Source: Ignelater luminosus | Lineage: Eukaryota > Arthropoda > Insecta > Coleoptera > Elateridae | Direction: 5' to 3' | Length of the DNA stretch: 64,000 bases | NCBI GenBank assembly: GCA_011009095.1 | Contig: VTPC01090558.1 | Coordinates: 1,115 to 65,114, forward strand | In this document: positions 1 to 13,240 of the stretch, piece by piece | Layout: every line of letters starts with the position of its first letter | Numbering within the stretch: position 1 is the first letter of the stretch | The notes under the pieces: generated by a model | Seen by the model: the letters and a program-made list of their open reading frames with translations, nothing else | The model's database searches: none | What the model was told of the DNA's origin: nothing | Made by a program: the position numbers and the translations under genes

Positions 1-1252
1 ATGATGTTGTAGTTGTTGCTGTTGAAGTTGCGAATTTATTATTTGATAAATCTCATTATTATTTGGTTGACCCTGTATATTTACGTATGAATCCAATTGC
101 GGTGATCTGTTAAGCGCAGGGTGTTGGACTCTTTCATAGTTTTGAGTTTGTGAATTTAAAAATACGTCTGATGAATAGAAATGTTGTTGTTCTCTAATCT
201 GCTTTGGCGGACTTTTCACAAATACCTCATTGGGTTCTGTAACTTGATATTGATGCGTTTGTACTAAATTCTGTGGATGCTTATGCGGTAGAACTATTTG
301 TGGTTTTATTTTTGTTTCTTTACGTACTTCTTCTACTATACTAGGTTTATCGGCAGGACTTAAATTCGGTGCAGGAATAGTATGAATAGGTCCTTTTTCA
401 TCAACTTGTTTTATAGGAATAGGATGTGTAGGAATGTTATTCGTTTGAACATGATAATCAAACTCACGGGTGCTACTAATTGGTGGAGAAGAATGGAAAG
501 GCTTTTCTGGAATTGCTTGGAAGGGAGTTTTGGTGTTTTTCCAGTAATTCCTTATTGGAACAGGAGTAGGTCTAATAGGGAGATTGATGATTGGTGGACC
601 AATAGGTACATTTACGGGAGGTGGTGGTACAAAATCGGGAATAACTTCCATTGGTATGGGACGAGGACGAGGTGATCCACGATGAGGTCGATGATCTTCC
701 CAGTTTTTCATGTATTGTGGTAAAGGAGGTGGCCGTGGAGGTAGTGGAGATCCGCGTCGTTTATATCTGTAATCTATGGACGCTAATTGCACTTGACCCA
801 GCCATGCCATAAATAACAGACAAGCCGAAGCGGAACTTATGGAAATCTGAAAAAATGGTAGTATTAAAATACAAGACGAAGGTAAGTTTTGCCTTGTTTT
901 CGAGAAAAAAAATAAACAAATAAATAATTTAAATTAGTATTTACATAGTTACATGTAAATCAGAAAATCTATGCAACTGTGTTAAGTGAAGCATTTTGAA
1001 GAATTTAAAAAATTGTTCTTGAGAGTAAATTTCATTTTCGTTTATTTATTCAAACTTCGGCGAAATTCGCATTAAAATTTATTTACAGAATAATTTTCGT
1101 TATGATTTTCTCGAATACAAAATAAAATTAAATTAACAACAAAAATACTATTTTGTATGTATTTCAAATCTTATTAAATCGTATTAAAATAAACCTAAAT
1201 ATTTTTGTCAAAATTTCAGTATTTATAAATATACCGGCATGCATACCTTCAT
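1..1252 (-). CDS. Secreted proline/glutamine-rich protein, 3' end beyond window
   Basis: Two exons are visible. Exon 1 contributes only ATG-AAG (1247-1252), followed directly by a GTATGC donor. Exon 2 (1-846) follows a TTTTTTCAG acceptor and stays open for 282 codons to the window edge. Joined in phase 0, the N-terminus is Met-Lys plus a hydrophobic stretch ending in Gln-Leu-Ala-Ser, a good signal peptide of about 25 residues. The mature part is low complexity: basic and Pro-rich near the start (runs of three to four prolines), later Gln/His-rich with a QLQQQQLQHH stretch at the edge. There are no cysteine-rich or enzymatic motifs. I do not recognise the family. A cuticular or extracellular-matrix role is inferred only from the signal peptide, the composition and the neighbouring CPAP3 genes. 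Confidence 0.7.
853..1246 (-). other. Intron 1 of the Pro/Gln-rich gene
   Basis: This AT-rich intron separates the six-nucleotide coding exon from the main exon. The donor is GTATGC and the acceptor TTTTTTCAG, both read on the minus strand. I see no other feature in it. Confidence 0.55.
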
Positions 1253-1383
1253 CGTGTGCGAGAACGTAAATTATCCTAGGTACATGTCACTTCCGCACTC
1301 ATCACCGAGAGAATACACCTGCACAAACTTCAAGGCGTCGTATACCACAGTTAGTAAACTAAACAATTAGGTCACTATGCTAA

Positions 1384-1391
1384 CTTATATA
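1384..1391 (-). promoter_or_regulatory. TATA box of the Pro/Gln-rich gene
   Basis: TATATAAG on the minus strand lies about 130 nt upstream of the inferred ATG. This predicts a start site near 1355, close to a TTAGTTT initiator-like sequence, and a 5' UTR of about 100 nt. It is a sequence match only. Confidence 0.45.
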
Positions 1392-1572
1392 TCCCTTCTT
1401 CTCTGACCATCTTATACCATCTCTAAATCCCACATTATCAACAAAATATCTATCATTAAGGAATTTATGCCCCCAGGTTTTACATCGACACGTATAATTA
1501 GGAATAAAAAAGCATGTAAAGAAATGGCAATTTTATTAGGAAGTGCTTATTAACAAACTACTGTAAACCAAC

Positions 1573-1573
1573 C

Positions 1574-1604
<31 letters not shown>

Positions 1605-1605
1605 T
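1573..1605. repeat. (ATT)n microsatellite
   Basis: About ten ATT repeats in the otherwise featureless AT-rich spacer (1400-2190) between the Pro/Gln-rich gene and the obst-B-like gene. Confidence 0.9.
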
Positions 1606-2191
1606 ACAGCAGAAGATTAAGAAAAAGGCAGTTTTGGCATATATTTTATTACTGGTTTTAACATAAAATTGTTTTTATACCACCAAACTGAAAATTACCT
1701 TATTATTATTACTTTGCAACTTATACCGACAAACATACTGCTTTTCCGTATGTAGGTTTGTGGATCAATGAACAGCAGTTGTCTTTAAATAAACTGCATA
1801 TATCTACTAGTTTTTAGCTTTCCAATCTCTTATTTACAAGTATTCGTGACCATTCTAAGCACTAGTTTACAAGAGAACAAATCTGTGAAAGCATTTTTAT
1901 TCAGGTTGGAATTTTGTGTGTTAATTTTCAAAAATAGTTTCCCGGCTATCATTTGAAAGTGAAACTTTTATTTGTATGTATCAATTTTACAACTTGAAAA
2001 AGTGATTGTGTTCTCTTTTATTTTACGTTCAAGTAGGCAGATAAAAAAAATGTAATGAATTTATAGAAATAATTTATTTCGATTTACATCTGTACAAAAA
2101 AGTGCTCAAAATTACTATGATAAAACACAAACTGATGTAACTAAAACTAAAATGTCCAAAAAATTCAAGAAATAGAAGAAAAATTAAACAT

Positions 2192-3689
2192 CTATTTTCT
2201 CAGATGGTTGCCTCCGCAGTGTGCCACCAGCTCTGGTTCTTCGCAGGTCAAGGTTGTTTCATCGAAAACCTTTCCATCTCCGCAGGAAATTAATCGAGGG
2301 AATCCGTTGACGCAAGTGATGAGACGATGGCAATCTCCAGGAACAGCAAAACGAGGATAAGGCCAGAATTTCGCTGCAGGACTATTAGAAGGAACCTTAG
2401 TAGGACATTTAAATCCTACTACAGCTGAAACAATATTAAATATGCGTATTAAATAAATTATATAACATAAAAATGAAAATTTTACCTTCTGGGTTACATT
2501 TTTCAATGAGAAGATCTGGCCAGTTGCATCCATGTATTTTTTCATCATATACCAAACCTGGCTCGCATTGTTGAGGTAGAGGTTCCCCGTGAGCACATTT
2601 AATGTAATGAACTGAACAATCAGGCCCGTCAGGATAAAGACCAAACTGATATTCGCAACCAGGGGTGCTAATTGGTGTCACTGGTAATTGTAATTTTAAA
2701 TTATTTCATTGGAACAAAAGATCAGTTGCGTAACTTACAATCCGCTTTACGTTCACCGCAGTGAACAGCCCAGTGATAATTGCAGTGATTATGAACGGCG
2801 CCCTTGCCATCAAAAAGCAACCCATTCTCGCATTGTTCAATGGTCAACGTTCCATTTGTGCAAAGAAAGAATAAATTACACGATTCTGGGTGAGCATATG
2901 CATGAACTCCGTGAGGATCTGGACAGGCTGGAGCATCTTGTACAAGAACACCCCCTTGCACTATAAAACAAACAGTGCTTACTTTTAATTGCTTTATTTT
3001 ATTTGGTTGAGTCGAAATTACGATTAAAGTAGTCAGAGAAACAATAATTTTACATCAATTAATATACAAAGAGGTACGTACACAAGGTTTAGTCTACACT
3101 TATGAGAAAGCAGACTCGACAAAAACAAGAAATACTAAATTTCCATTAAAAGAAACCTTGAGAAATTGTGGCTTTCCGTTCCTAATCAAATTCTATTCAT
3201 ATACTCCTATTTATTATGAAATAATTGTGCTACATGTTTTCAATGGAATCTTAAAAAGTAAATTAAGTTTGTGAATTTTCTCTAAAGTAATGTAAGTAAG
3301 TGAACCAGATCATTAAAAGGGATAAAAATCTAAAGAAACAACTTTCGTGAACTAAATATGTTCAATTATTATTACACTTGCCTGGAGAGTAGACGTACAA
3401 GTTTGACGTCAAACGGTATATTGTAATATTAAACATAAAAATTCCTATTGTTAAAAACAAGAACATTAAGCAAAATTTGTTAGGTTAAATGAAAATTACT
3501 GTTTGTGTTTGTTCTAAGAAGAACTTTCCCTTATTAAAATAACAACTACGTGTTCTATGTGATACTTATAATAGAAACATGAATAAAAACTGCCCCACAC
3601 AAAATCTACTGATTAAAATATGCTACATTATTCTACTTACCAAAAACAAGGGCTGCGAGTGATACGGTAGCACTCAGGAAGGCTCTCAT
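2192..3689 (-). CDS. obst-B: Obstructor-B-like CPAP3 chitin-binding protein
   Basis: Four coding exons, 3641-3689, 2739-2960, 2486-2680 and 2192-2424, join with consistent phase-1 GT-AG introns into 232 aa. Residues 1-18 form a signal peptide. Three peritrophin-A (CBM14) domains follow, each with six cysteines: C29/44/50/60/76/84, C99/112/119/129/142/152 and C162/187/193/203/216/225. Each domain sits on its own exon. The protein should be secreted and bind chitin in cuticle. Linker signatures such as TPISTPGCEYQFG and EAVVGFKCPTK recall the obst-B (CPAP3-B) subgroup rather than obst-A or Gasp; that subgroup call is from memory of the family. A minus-strand AATAAA lies at 2073-2078. The first intron is about 0.7 kb and the other two are 58-61 bp. 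Confidence 0.88.
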
Positions 3690-4662
3690 GTTGGTATATC
3701 CTTGGTGACTGACCGCCGAACGTTTGTAGCACTTTCTAGTAACTTATGACTACTCCTTCGGCACTCCACTGCTGCTTGTTAGCTTACTACACAGAGATAC
3801 CCTTCACCAGTAATGTTTGCTTTTAATATTGACTGAATTAGTAATATGTGGTTTATTGCGTATATGCAATATATGGAAGTGTATGAAAAAGGACATATAA
3901 AAAACAATTTAGATTTTATCCGTATTAAAATTAACATACATTCTTAATTCTTTTCTTGTTCTTCAGCTTCTAGAATTTATTGTGTGCATTCAAATGAAGC
4001 AGATTACAAGTCACGTATTTCTAGAATAATCGCGTTATTATGTAGTTTTGATCCTACGTGTTTATCTGTTATGAAATGTTTTTTAATACGAATTCCTTAG
4101 TTTTAACTTTTACTTAAAACCTTTATTAAGAAGTCAAAGAAATCAGTTTGTCATAAAGAAACTCGGAGAAAGTTTCAAATAATATAAAAGAAACGACATC
4201 TTTTATTTACCGTTTTAAGATGAAAATTGTATTGAAGACACGTGCGATTTCTCTGTTCGAAATGGCAACCGGTACAAGTTTATGTTTTAGGTGGATATTA
4301 GCTGTTTCATTGAGTTGAAACTGGATCACCTTGCACAAATTATTCAAAATTATTTTTAATTTCATGAAGTTCCATAGCGAGAACAGTGTTGTATTTGTCT
4401 ACAATTTTATGACGTTTAGTATTAAAGTAGTACCATGCCGCACACCTTTAAGAAAAATAAAAATTGAACACTTTCACTGTTCTAATTATCAATATTACGC
4501 AACGTACACATACCCAAATAGTAGATAGCTAGTAATGTTAATAAAGATAATTAACAATTTAAAAAGAAATGTATTTTATACGGTAATAAAACTTCACTGT
4601 ATGTCAAAAAAATGCTTTAAGGTAAATACCTACTTATACAGTTCAACCTTAAATATTGTATA
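3690..4662. other. Intergenic spacer
   Basis: AT-rich sequence between the obst-B-like start codon and the 3' end of the next CPAP3 gene. A GGTCAGTC initiator-like motif lies on the minus strand near 3707-3717, about 20 nt upstream of the obst-B-like ATG. I see no gene in it. Confidence 0.5.
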
Positions 4663-4699
4663 TTTATTATAATAAAAATAAAAAGAAGAAAGCGCGATA

Positions 4700-7600
4700 C
4701 TAGTTCTTTTTATCGTCTTCGTCATAATACTTTTCACTAAAACAGAAAAACAAATCATTAGAGAAAATCAGCATAAAAATTAAATATCAGCCTTACCATC
4801 CGGGAACATTATCGGGATCATCACAAGTGAAAGTTTCATCGTTATAGACGCTACCGTATGAGCAAGAACCTTTCTGTGGTTGGACTCCATTTCTACATAT
4901 GTAAAATTTCTGACAATCATCTGGATGAGCGAAAGTGGGATGGGGAAGTGCTCTTCCGCCCGGTCCTATAACTTCGCCATCCGGGCAAGAAAAACCATCA
5001 TCAAGGACATCTGCCAAGAAATTTTTAATTAATTAAACCATGGGAAAAAAGAATGGCGGAAAAAGTAAAACATGCCTAAAAACTAGGGCAAATATTTAAG
5101 GTTTGTTGTGATGCGATCTTATGTGGAAGTCTTTCTTTATGTCAGTTTAATTAATTTTTATGTAGGCGCTTAATTTGAGGTTCATCAATTAGTCGTTTTC
5201 ATTAATATAAGTTTCTATTTTAAATAAAAATTAATGTTTTATAATTATTACATTAATATTTATTTAACGAGTTTTCAGTTTTTTTCTCGACGTACATGTC
5301 TTTGCCATTAAAGGTAAAATATAATTTACAATCATAAATATATTTCCTTTTTTATCTACTGGATTACCTGAATAATTTGCCTTTTTCTAGGTTTTCCAAA
5401 AAATAAGTACTAATAACTATCAGGTGAATCTAATCTGCGTTCTTTTATATTTTTTCTCTAAGACGTACTCTTATCGAGGTACAGGGCCTCAAAATTGTTT
5501 TTTCAGTACTCGAGAAATACGTGACATATTGAATGAAATTTTTTGCGTGTCTTATTTTGCAATGTTTGTTGTTTCTCGTGGAAAATTTGTCGTTATTATC
5601 AGCTACATCGGATTTGAAAAAACTGTCAAGATTCAGATTCATTTTTCCAGCAATCTAACATGTTGTTTTTAAATATTTACCTAACATGATTGCAGAATAA
5701 TATAGAACATTCCATATCAATGTTCCCAGATTCTCTTCACAAGACTTGGCACTTATTTGTTTTACTGGCGTAAGGTACCTTTTTGAGTTTGTTTTCCACC
5801 CCGATAAGAGAAAAAACGAAAAGATTTTTAAAATAATAGATACTTTACACACAGTAACAATCATACTAACATCCCTCGATGTCATGTGATATTCTAGAGA
5901 TATTAAGAAAAAAAAACAAGAAAATTTAACATGGATCATTGAATTTGTAAGACCTTGGAGAATTAGATTTTACTCAAAGACAGATGGAACCTTTTGCTTT
6001 CCTAATGAAATAACAATTTCTTTTACAGAAATATGCTAATTCATCCCGAAAACCCCACTCGTGGTGAAAATATCAAACATAACTAAGCGAAGTGTGTATG
6101 TCGCAGGCAAATGGTTATTTTAGGAAAATAGCATTTACCTTAGCAAATATATCTGCCTAGGCAAATAATTTCTTTATTTTTATTTAATAGCTAAATAACT
6201 AGAGAAATACTGTTGTATACGTTTAGGCAGATTCCACTCAAAGCTGTTAGCAAGCAATGTAGGCAAGTAAGTGGCTGGGTATCTATAACCCTCCAATTCT
6301 GTAATCCACAGATAAGTGACTTGAAAGCCAAACACAAATACAGCTTTAGTGGCTACCAACTTTGAGTTACAAAATTGGGAATTCAAAATAAAAGACAGTG
6401 GTAGGGTATAGCAAAATACAACATTGGTGTACAAAAAATACCAATACCAACATACGGTAACCTTTATTGTTCAGTACATAAAGTTAAAAAAAAAATCATT
6501 TACGAAATTGAAACTGCTAAATGTAAACAGCAGTTTGTTATACACACATTAGAAATAATCTCAAATAAACTGAATGCTGTTAGACGATGCCGAATCAATG
6601 TTGTATTTCGTTCGAAAAAAGACCCTGCCCAGGAAAATAGCATTTAAATAGAAATAAATGTTTTAAAGCTGTTCGCTCAGGCAGATAATTACACTGGAGA
6701 AGATTTATTTTAAATCTGAAGGTGAATGTAATTATTTTGTATTCCAAGTATGATGTTTATTGATACATCACCAAGTCTTCTTTTATTTATTAATTTCTGA
6801 ATAATTCGAAATGTTACGGCGCGAAGGCTGTGTCTGTAACATGCTTGCTAATTATTCTTAAAATTCCACTGAAAACAACTTAAATGTCTAGAAAGTTTTT
6901 TTACATAATACCCAAAATTTTCCAATAGGACAACATTGTGGTATATTATTTTCGTCTGCTAAGAAAGAACTTTTATGAAGTTCTGAATTTCATTGCTTAA
7001 TAAAACTACTCAGTTTAAGCAAAACAAAGTCATTTAAATTATGATAAACAACTTAAAAAGATAAATAAAATAGCGTTTAGACAAGACATAGTACCATCAC
7101 CTTTTCTAGACTCTCTTGAATGCAAAAATGCATGATTCGGCGTCTCACATTGATTTTGCAATGCGTACACACCATCGTTAGCAACGCAACATTTTGATGC
7201 AATTTTCTTGCTAAAGTTCTACCGTGAATTTTAATTAAGAAATGGTTTATAAGCTGCAATAAACGAACCCGGAGATTTATCACTTACATTTTCTTAATTG
7301 TTTACGCAATGTCGTAAATTTTCAAATTCAGCCTTGCAGTTAGTTCTGTAGAAGGTATGTTAAAATTTAATCTATGAACTCGACTGGAGTTGCTCAACGA
7401 AAAATGCGTTGATTTACGCACTTGCAGGAATACAAATTTTAATAGGCTTCGAGAATTCCAAACCGGGAATTTGGTTCAATTTAGAATTTATAATGACTAT
7501 GATATGAAATGGAAATTTGAAAAGAGTACCAAGAGAACTAGAAAATTACACCATATTTCTTGTCGATTCTAAGAAAGCAATTTAGAAGATATGTAGATCA

Positions 7601-10600
7601 AATTAGATTAACTTTGTGTTCCATATCAACTAAAGAAGTATTACTAAGCAGTATAAAAGTGGCTCTAACCTTCTTCTTCTGAAACACCACCACATAATTC
7701 GAACACAATCAAATCGCCTGCACGAGAGGATATTCAATTGCCGACAATGAAGAATTCTGAGGATCCATCACTTTTGGTTCTAAGTAATGCCGAAATGTTA
7801 CTTATAATTATAGATTCTAGGATGTTGCTATAAAACAATTGATTTGTTTATTGCCATACAATACAATACAAGTGATATAGTTTTTCTAAAACCCATAAAT
7901 AGAATAATTTAGTGTGTTGGCCAAAAATCCGCAAACTCTACAACTTAGCTAGACTGCAATATGCTGATGGGTATCTACACCTATATTTTAAGCAGAATTA
8001 GTAATTTCTTAACTTTCTATACTAGAAAAATGGATTATAATGCTGTAGTTCTGTTTTATACACAACATTTACAGCAAGTAAAACGTTACAAAAGAGCAAT
8101 GAGAATCGTATTGAGAAGTGATAAATACACAAAAATTACATTTATGTTGAATACATTGGAGTAGATAAATATTAGAAATTTTCTTTTATATCGTGTGTTA
8201 ATATTTTTATATAAGATAAAATTAAATATGTCTGTACCATATTACAACAATCTTTTAGTTAAATTTTATAAAATTCATAATCATGGTACAAGAAAAAATT
8301 TATTTTAGATAAAGAAATTTAAAAATAACACAAAATCTAATTTTTGTTAAAGGAGTAGTAGGATAAAATAAATTAAATAATGAATTAAACAAAAAAAAAT
8401 ATTGAGACTTTTTACTAACAGCTTGAAATTTTAAATAAATTGAAAGTATTTTCATAAGAATCTTTCTAAATTGTAATTATCTAATAAAATTAGTAATATA
8501 ATCATAAATTATATTTAAGTATATCTGTCTAAATGTAAATAACTCAAATAAAAAATAATTAAATATACATATTTCACCTAATTAATAAAAAAGGAATTGT
8601 TTGAGTTATTATTACTACAGATAATCGTTATAGTAACGTTAATTTGCAAATCAAAAATTATAGATTTAGAGAAAGCAATTTAGGTAGGGTTTATTACAGG
8701 CAAATCGACTGGACGAAATGCTAGAACATATACAAAAAGACTAGATGGCCCTAAGTATTGGTAGAGCGAGCCCAGAATGGTAAGAGAAATTTAATTTTTT
8801 GTTGAGCTAAATTATAAAGCAGTTACGCTAATGTCGGAAAATTACTTATATTAAGCTTTTATTGACTTTGGTATAATTCTTACCAACTATTAGGAACATG
8901 AAACAGAACTTGTCTTAGATTCTATTGAGTTGCCTCTTCCGGAATGTAAGATGACTGGGCATTTTTTTGACTCAATAGAAATAACAAAGAGAAATAGGAG
9001 AAAATACAGTAAGCGATTACAACTTGACAGAACCAAGAAATTCAAAACAGTTACAAAATAATGCTACAAAACAATACAATACCAAATGCCACTAAAAAGA
9101 TAAAATATCATAAAAAATATCTTTTTAAAAAGCTTTTCGTATCAGAAATTTATATTTTTTGAAGAAAACTTCTATAGACTGTCTCATCTAATCTTCGCCA
9201 TTGCGCAATTCGAAATCAAAAAAGTAATCGTAAGTCTTCCATTATCAAAATAATTACGAAATGTTGTTTACTTCTAATTTATGGAAATCCAAATAGATGT
9301 TAACAATCAATTTGGCAATGCAATGTTACTTTGTTAACTGCTGCCCTAAATAATCTTTCCGTGTCACCGATGAATAATTGTTGTGTTGTATTTAGTCAGA
9401 GAGATTTGCTTCTTTCATTATCTTCTTTTCTGAAGAGTCCCATTCCTAGTGATATATCCAGAGTATTCCATCTTTCTTTCTTTTTTATTTTTAATATTTA
9501 GTTGTTTCAACTTTTTATTATTTACTTAGTCTGAATTCTTGAATCTTTTCAAGGATAAATTCTTACAAATTCTAGAAATTAGGAATTTTGGAAAGTTGTG
9601 GTTTTCATTTCAAACTGCCATGTCTTGATTATCCTGTCTCGAATTTTGGTTACTGTGTTTAATAATCGTGTTTCGAATTTTCATTCGTTTCTTTAAGCAA
9701 GTCTATCTTATATTAAAAAATCTTACTTTTAATAAAGAAATCTAAGAATTCCAAAAAAATTAGAGTTTTCGAAAAGGTTAGTGACCATCTTGAAAACTAT
9801 AACTTAAATACTTATTTCTCAATTTTTAAGATTTCTTCGCATATATTTGTAACAGGTTGACGACAAGAATCAAGTTTGAATGTTTTACGATTCTCTGTAA
9901 TTTTATAGAATCTGAAGCGTGGCATAAATCGATCATCATTGAGAAATTTTCTAATGTGATTCAGTAATTCAGATTCATGTAATCAGGTCTGATCTGGTTT
10001 GCTTTCTTAATCTTTTTTACTAGTACTACGACAAATTTGAATTTACATCTAGGCAAAAAGATAAAATGGTAAAAACTCTAGTTTATTTTTTTGATTTGAT
10101 TTAACTGCATAATATAAACCAATATGATAAACGTTTTGAATATATTTACCACAGAATGATAACGAAACCACTTTCTTTTGTCGGTTGGTGTTTTATTCTC
10201 TATCTTGCCGTTTTCTGTTTTGGAAATATTGAAAGTGTTATTTATATAAGTCCATCGTAGAATTCTTGTAAGTAAGGAAAATAAAGCAAAAAGATAGACA
10301 AAATTTACATCACCAAAGGCTGAAGTTAAATTAACAAAAGACTATGATGGAACATCTTCTAATTTCAATAGCAGTCTGACATTTTATCGGTTTTCTAATT
10401 ACTTATCAGCAATTCTGTCAACTAATAAAAAGTCAGTTTGTAGCAGAATACTTAATGTCGCTCTCATTCCATATAGTAAATGGAAAAATATCAATAACTT
10501 TAGTTTACGCCAGACGATTATTTAAAACAAAAAAAATAATTTCTTTGTCACCTTGTAGAAAAGTCTTTAGAAACCCATATTGGCATCTGCCATAAAAGGT

Positions 10601-12291
10601 ACAATTACGAAAGGATTAACGAATCTTTATAAACGTATATTCTTGAAAATAGTTAATTATTTATACTGATGCTCTGATTTCAAATAGCTTCGAATTTTTT
10701 AGGTCGTCCACGTCCGTTTCCTTTGTTGAAAAGTCTTCCCATACGACAGATGCATAGACCTCTCCTATATTAATAGTTACAGGTCACAATCTAGTTCATT
10801 AAATATTTGAGCATCATTTACTTTTTAAGAAGAATTTAGGTTGACCGGTTTCATAAATACGGTTTTATGATAAAAACAAATTGTAGAGGAAACTTAAGAA
10901 TAGTAAAATCTGAAAAGTATCGGGTAATAACAAAATTAGAAGAAGAAGCATAAAATTAGCAAGTCAATTAATTAAGTGGGTGAATGAAGGAGATTTTTTC
11001 AACAAGAATGTCAGTGTTACTTAATTTTTTAATATTTTGATTTCACGTAAAAAGGTCTGGATAAAATGTTATAATTTTGTGTATAAGAATTTAAATTTAT
11101 TATTTCTAATAAAAAAGCTATTATTGATAATTGCATCATCAAGGTGTTTCTATTTTTGGTACCTAAATTTCTTTAGAAATAGTTTTTGTAAAATTGGTAT
11201 AGATTAGTTTTTCTGTTTTATATAATTATTTTTAGTCTTCTTTCCCTTAAGCATTTAGAATTCCAACAATTATTTAAATTTTCTAAATTTGCATTTCTTG
11301 CAAAAACAACAAAATAATTAATAAAATCACCAATAACTCTTTTAGCCTTGACGTTTATGTGAAATTTATCGTAAGCTCTTCAAGAATATAATTAAAGTAT
11401 AATTAAAAGTCATTTTTTATCATTCTTAAAAACCAATTTGACCAACTGTCAAGGTCGAGTAACAGTAATTCTGATATTTAAAAATAGAAATTAAAAGTAA
11501 AAAAATAATCGCGATGAAACCATCCAGTTATCTTGTAGTAATAATTAATTTTTTAGTTATCTTTCCGAAATAAAAAACTAAATTATACCCTTTTTAGCTT
11601 TCGTGCAATCCTTTCGATGATTATCTCGCGGCCAGGCACAAGTACTATCAGTATCATCATACACGAGTCCTGGAGGGCATGGAAGTTCGTGTGGAAGTCC
11701 ATCAACGCAGTTATAGAATTTATCACAAGCTAAGGGATCTTCATGTCTATAATATCCATTTGCCCTAGGACATCCTTTGCTTGGTTTGGCTTCCTCTAAA
11801 ATACCAAAAACAATTGAAAATGTTACAGATACTAGTAAAAACAAGCTTGAATAGGCAACTGCTACAACAGTAATGCATTAACCATTACTAAATGTTTACT
11901 TTGAAAAATTATAAAACAAAGAAGTCTTACGTAGAACTGTGCGGTCACCGCACTTAACATTTGCTGGAATATCGCATCTTTCATGGTTAGGATCTTTGTC
12001 GTCGAATACTAATCCATCCGGACACAATCGTTCTTCACCTATACCCTTCGAACAAACATAATAAAGATCGCATTGAACTGGATCTGGGAAAAATCCGGTC
12101 CCTTGCGTACACTTGAAATTTTGTGCATTAATTTGAATTTCTGAAAAGAAATTAAGTATTATCTTAAAAATATCAAAGTACGACATTTTCTAACAATTAA
12201 AATTATCTGACGAAAATAAGAGAAATTGTTTACAATAAAACTCACCAAGCAAAAAAACTAAAGTAAAAACCAGCCGAAAAATAGAGGACAT
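4700..12291 (-). CDS. CPAP3 chitin-binding protein, obst-A-type paralogue
   Basis: Five coding exons (12246-12291, 11931-12140, 11589-11795, 4797-5010, 4700-4736) give 237 aa. Intron phases are 1,1,1,2, the same as in the obst-A gene downstream in the array. Residues 1-21 form a signal peptide. The three CBM14 domains have six cysteines each: C26/39/45/55/71/79, C94/109/115/125/138/149 and C163/187/193/204/217/226. A short acidic tail, EKYYDEDDKKN, follows. The role is extracellular chitin binding in cuticle. The third intron is 6.58 kb, while the matching intron in obst-A is 62 bp. A minus-strand AATAAA is at 4663-4668. An in-frame upstream ATG exists; I chose the one that gives a normal signal peptide. 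Whether it is CPAP3-A2 or a D-type gene cannot be settled by eye. Confidence 0.88.
5011..11588 (-). other. 6.58 kb intron of the CPAP3 paralogue
   Basis: Bounded by donor GTATAA (11583-11588) and acceptor CTTGGCAG (about 5011-5018), minus strand. The sequence is very AT-rich with only short spurious ORFs. A loose direct repeat around a TAGCATTTA core occurs near 6125-6170 and 6635-6700. I see no transposase, no RNA gene and no nested gene. Confidence 0.75.
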
Positions 12292-13240
12292 CACGACGCG
12301 CATCAACAGACACAGAAATGCACTGGAAATGTAGGTAAATGTCGTTTTCTCAACCGCAAAAATAAACACAAGCCAGGCAAACACTGGTACTAAATTATTC
12401 CAGCTATCTAGGCTGAAATATTCACAAAGAAAGTTATACGCAGTTTTTACCCTTTGGCAAATCGTTCATCACTCAGAATGCAAACTGAACTTGATTTTAA
12501 CGTTTACGTCGCAGTTGTGCAAGTTGTTGTGTCTCTGGAATTCAGCGGCAGATCTTGTTTGAATATATGTTACTGGTACCTGGTCAGATGAAAGATGCTC
12601 ATACAACTAACCAAATGACCACCTACAGCCAAACTGTTTTTGACCAGCTTACATAAAAAGTTACCAATTTTTAAAAATAAATTATACCCTGTCTATTATG
12701 AATTAATGATGTAATAGTTTTTCTAGCAAATTAATGAGATAGTGTTATCTAATATGTTGCTTATATGAACTTTAAAAAAATTTAAATATATTGACCCGAA
12801 ATGTTGCACAAATTCTCTCGGTAAATACACCTTAAATTATTGATACTTTCACGGAAAATAACCAGTAAAAACATTTCGGTAATTCGATTTCAGAGAAAAA
12901 CAACCAGATTATAAAAAAACATTTATTGTATCCCTGGACTTATACAAAAATACTTATGAATAAAAGATACAGACAGTAAAGTATTTATAACATAAATGTA
13001 GGAACTGAGAAAATTTCCATAAATTATAAGAAAAGTTATTAACATAGTTTTACAGAAAGTTGTAAGTTAATAAACAGGAAGAATAATAGAATTAAAACCA
13101 GAAATGTTGTAAGGAAAAGGAATAGATTAGATGTGACAAAATTTGTCCTGAACAAATCTAACAGGAAACATACAAAAAACAGAAAGTAAAGTGTAACTAA
13201 AATAGAATCAAGGATATTTTAATGAAACTAAATAATTCTT
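12292..13240. other. Intergenic spacer between CPAP3 genes
   Basis: Holds the 5' UTR and promoter of the gene on its left and the 3' UTR of obst-A on its right. A minus-strand AATAAA at 12922-12927 is a possible obst-A polyadenylation signal. I see no gene in it. Confidence 0.5.

Noticed and set aside
382-675. 97-codon plus-strand open frame
   Set aside because: It lies antisense to the Pro/Gln-rich exon; its Trp/Arg-rich translation is a shadow of Pro-rich codons.
12190-12384. 64-codon frame upstream of the second CPAP3 gene read as a separate gene
   Set aside because: It is the signal-peptide exon plus in-frame upstream sequence; a donor at 12245 joins it to domain 1.
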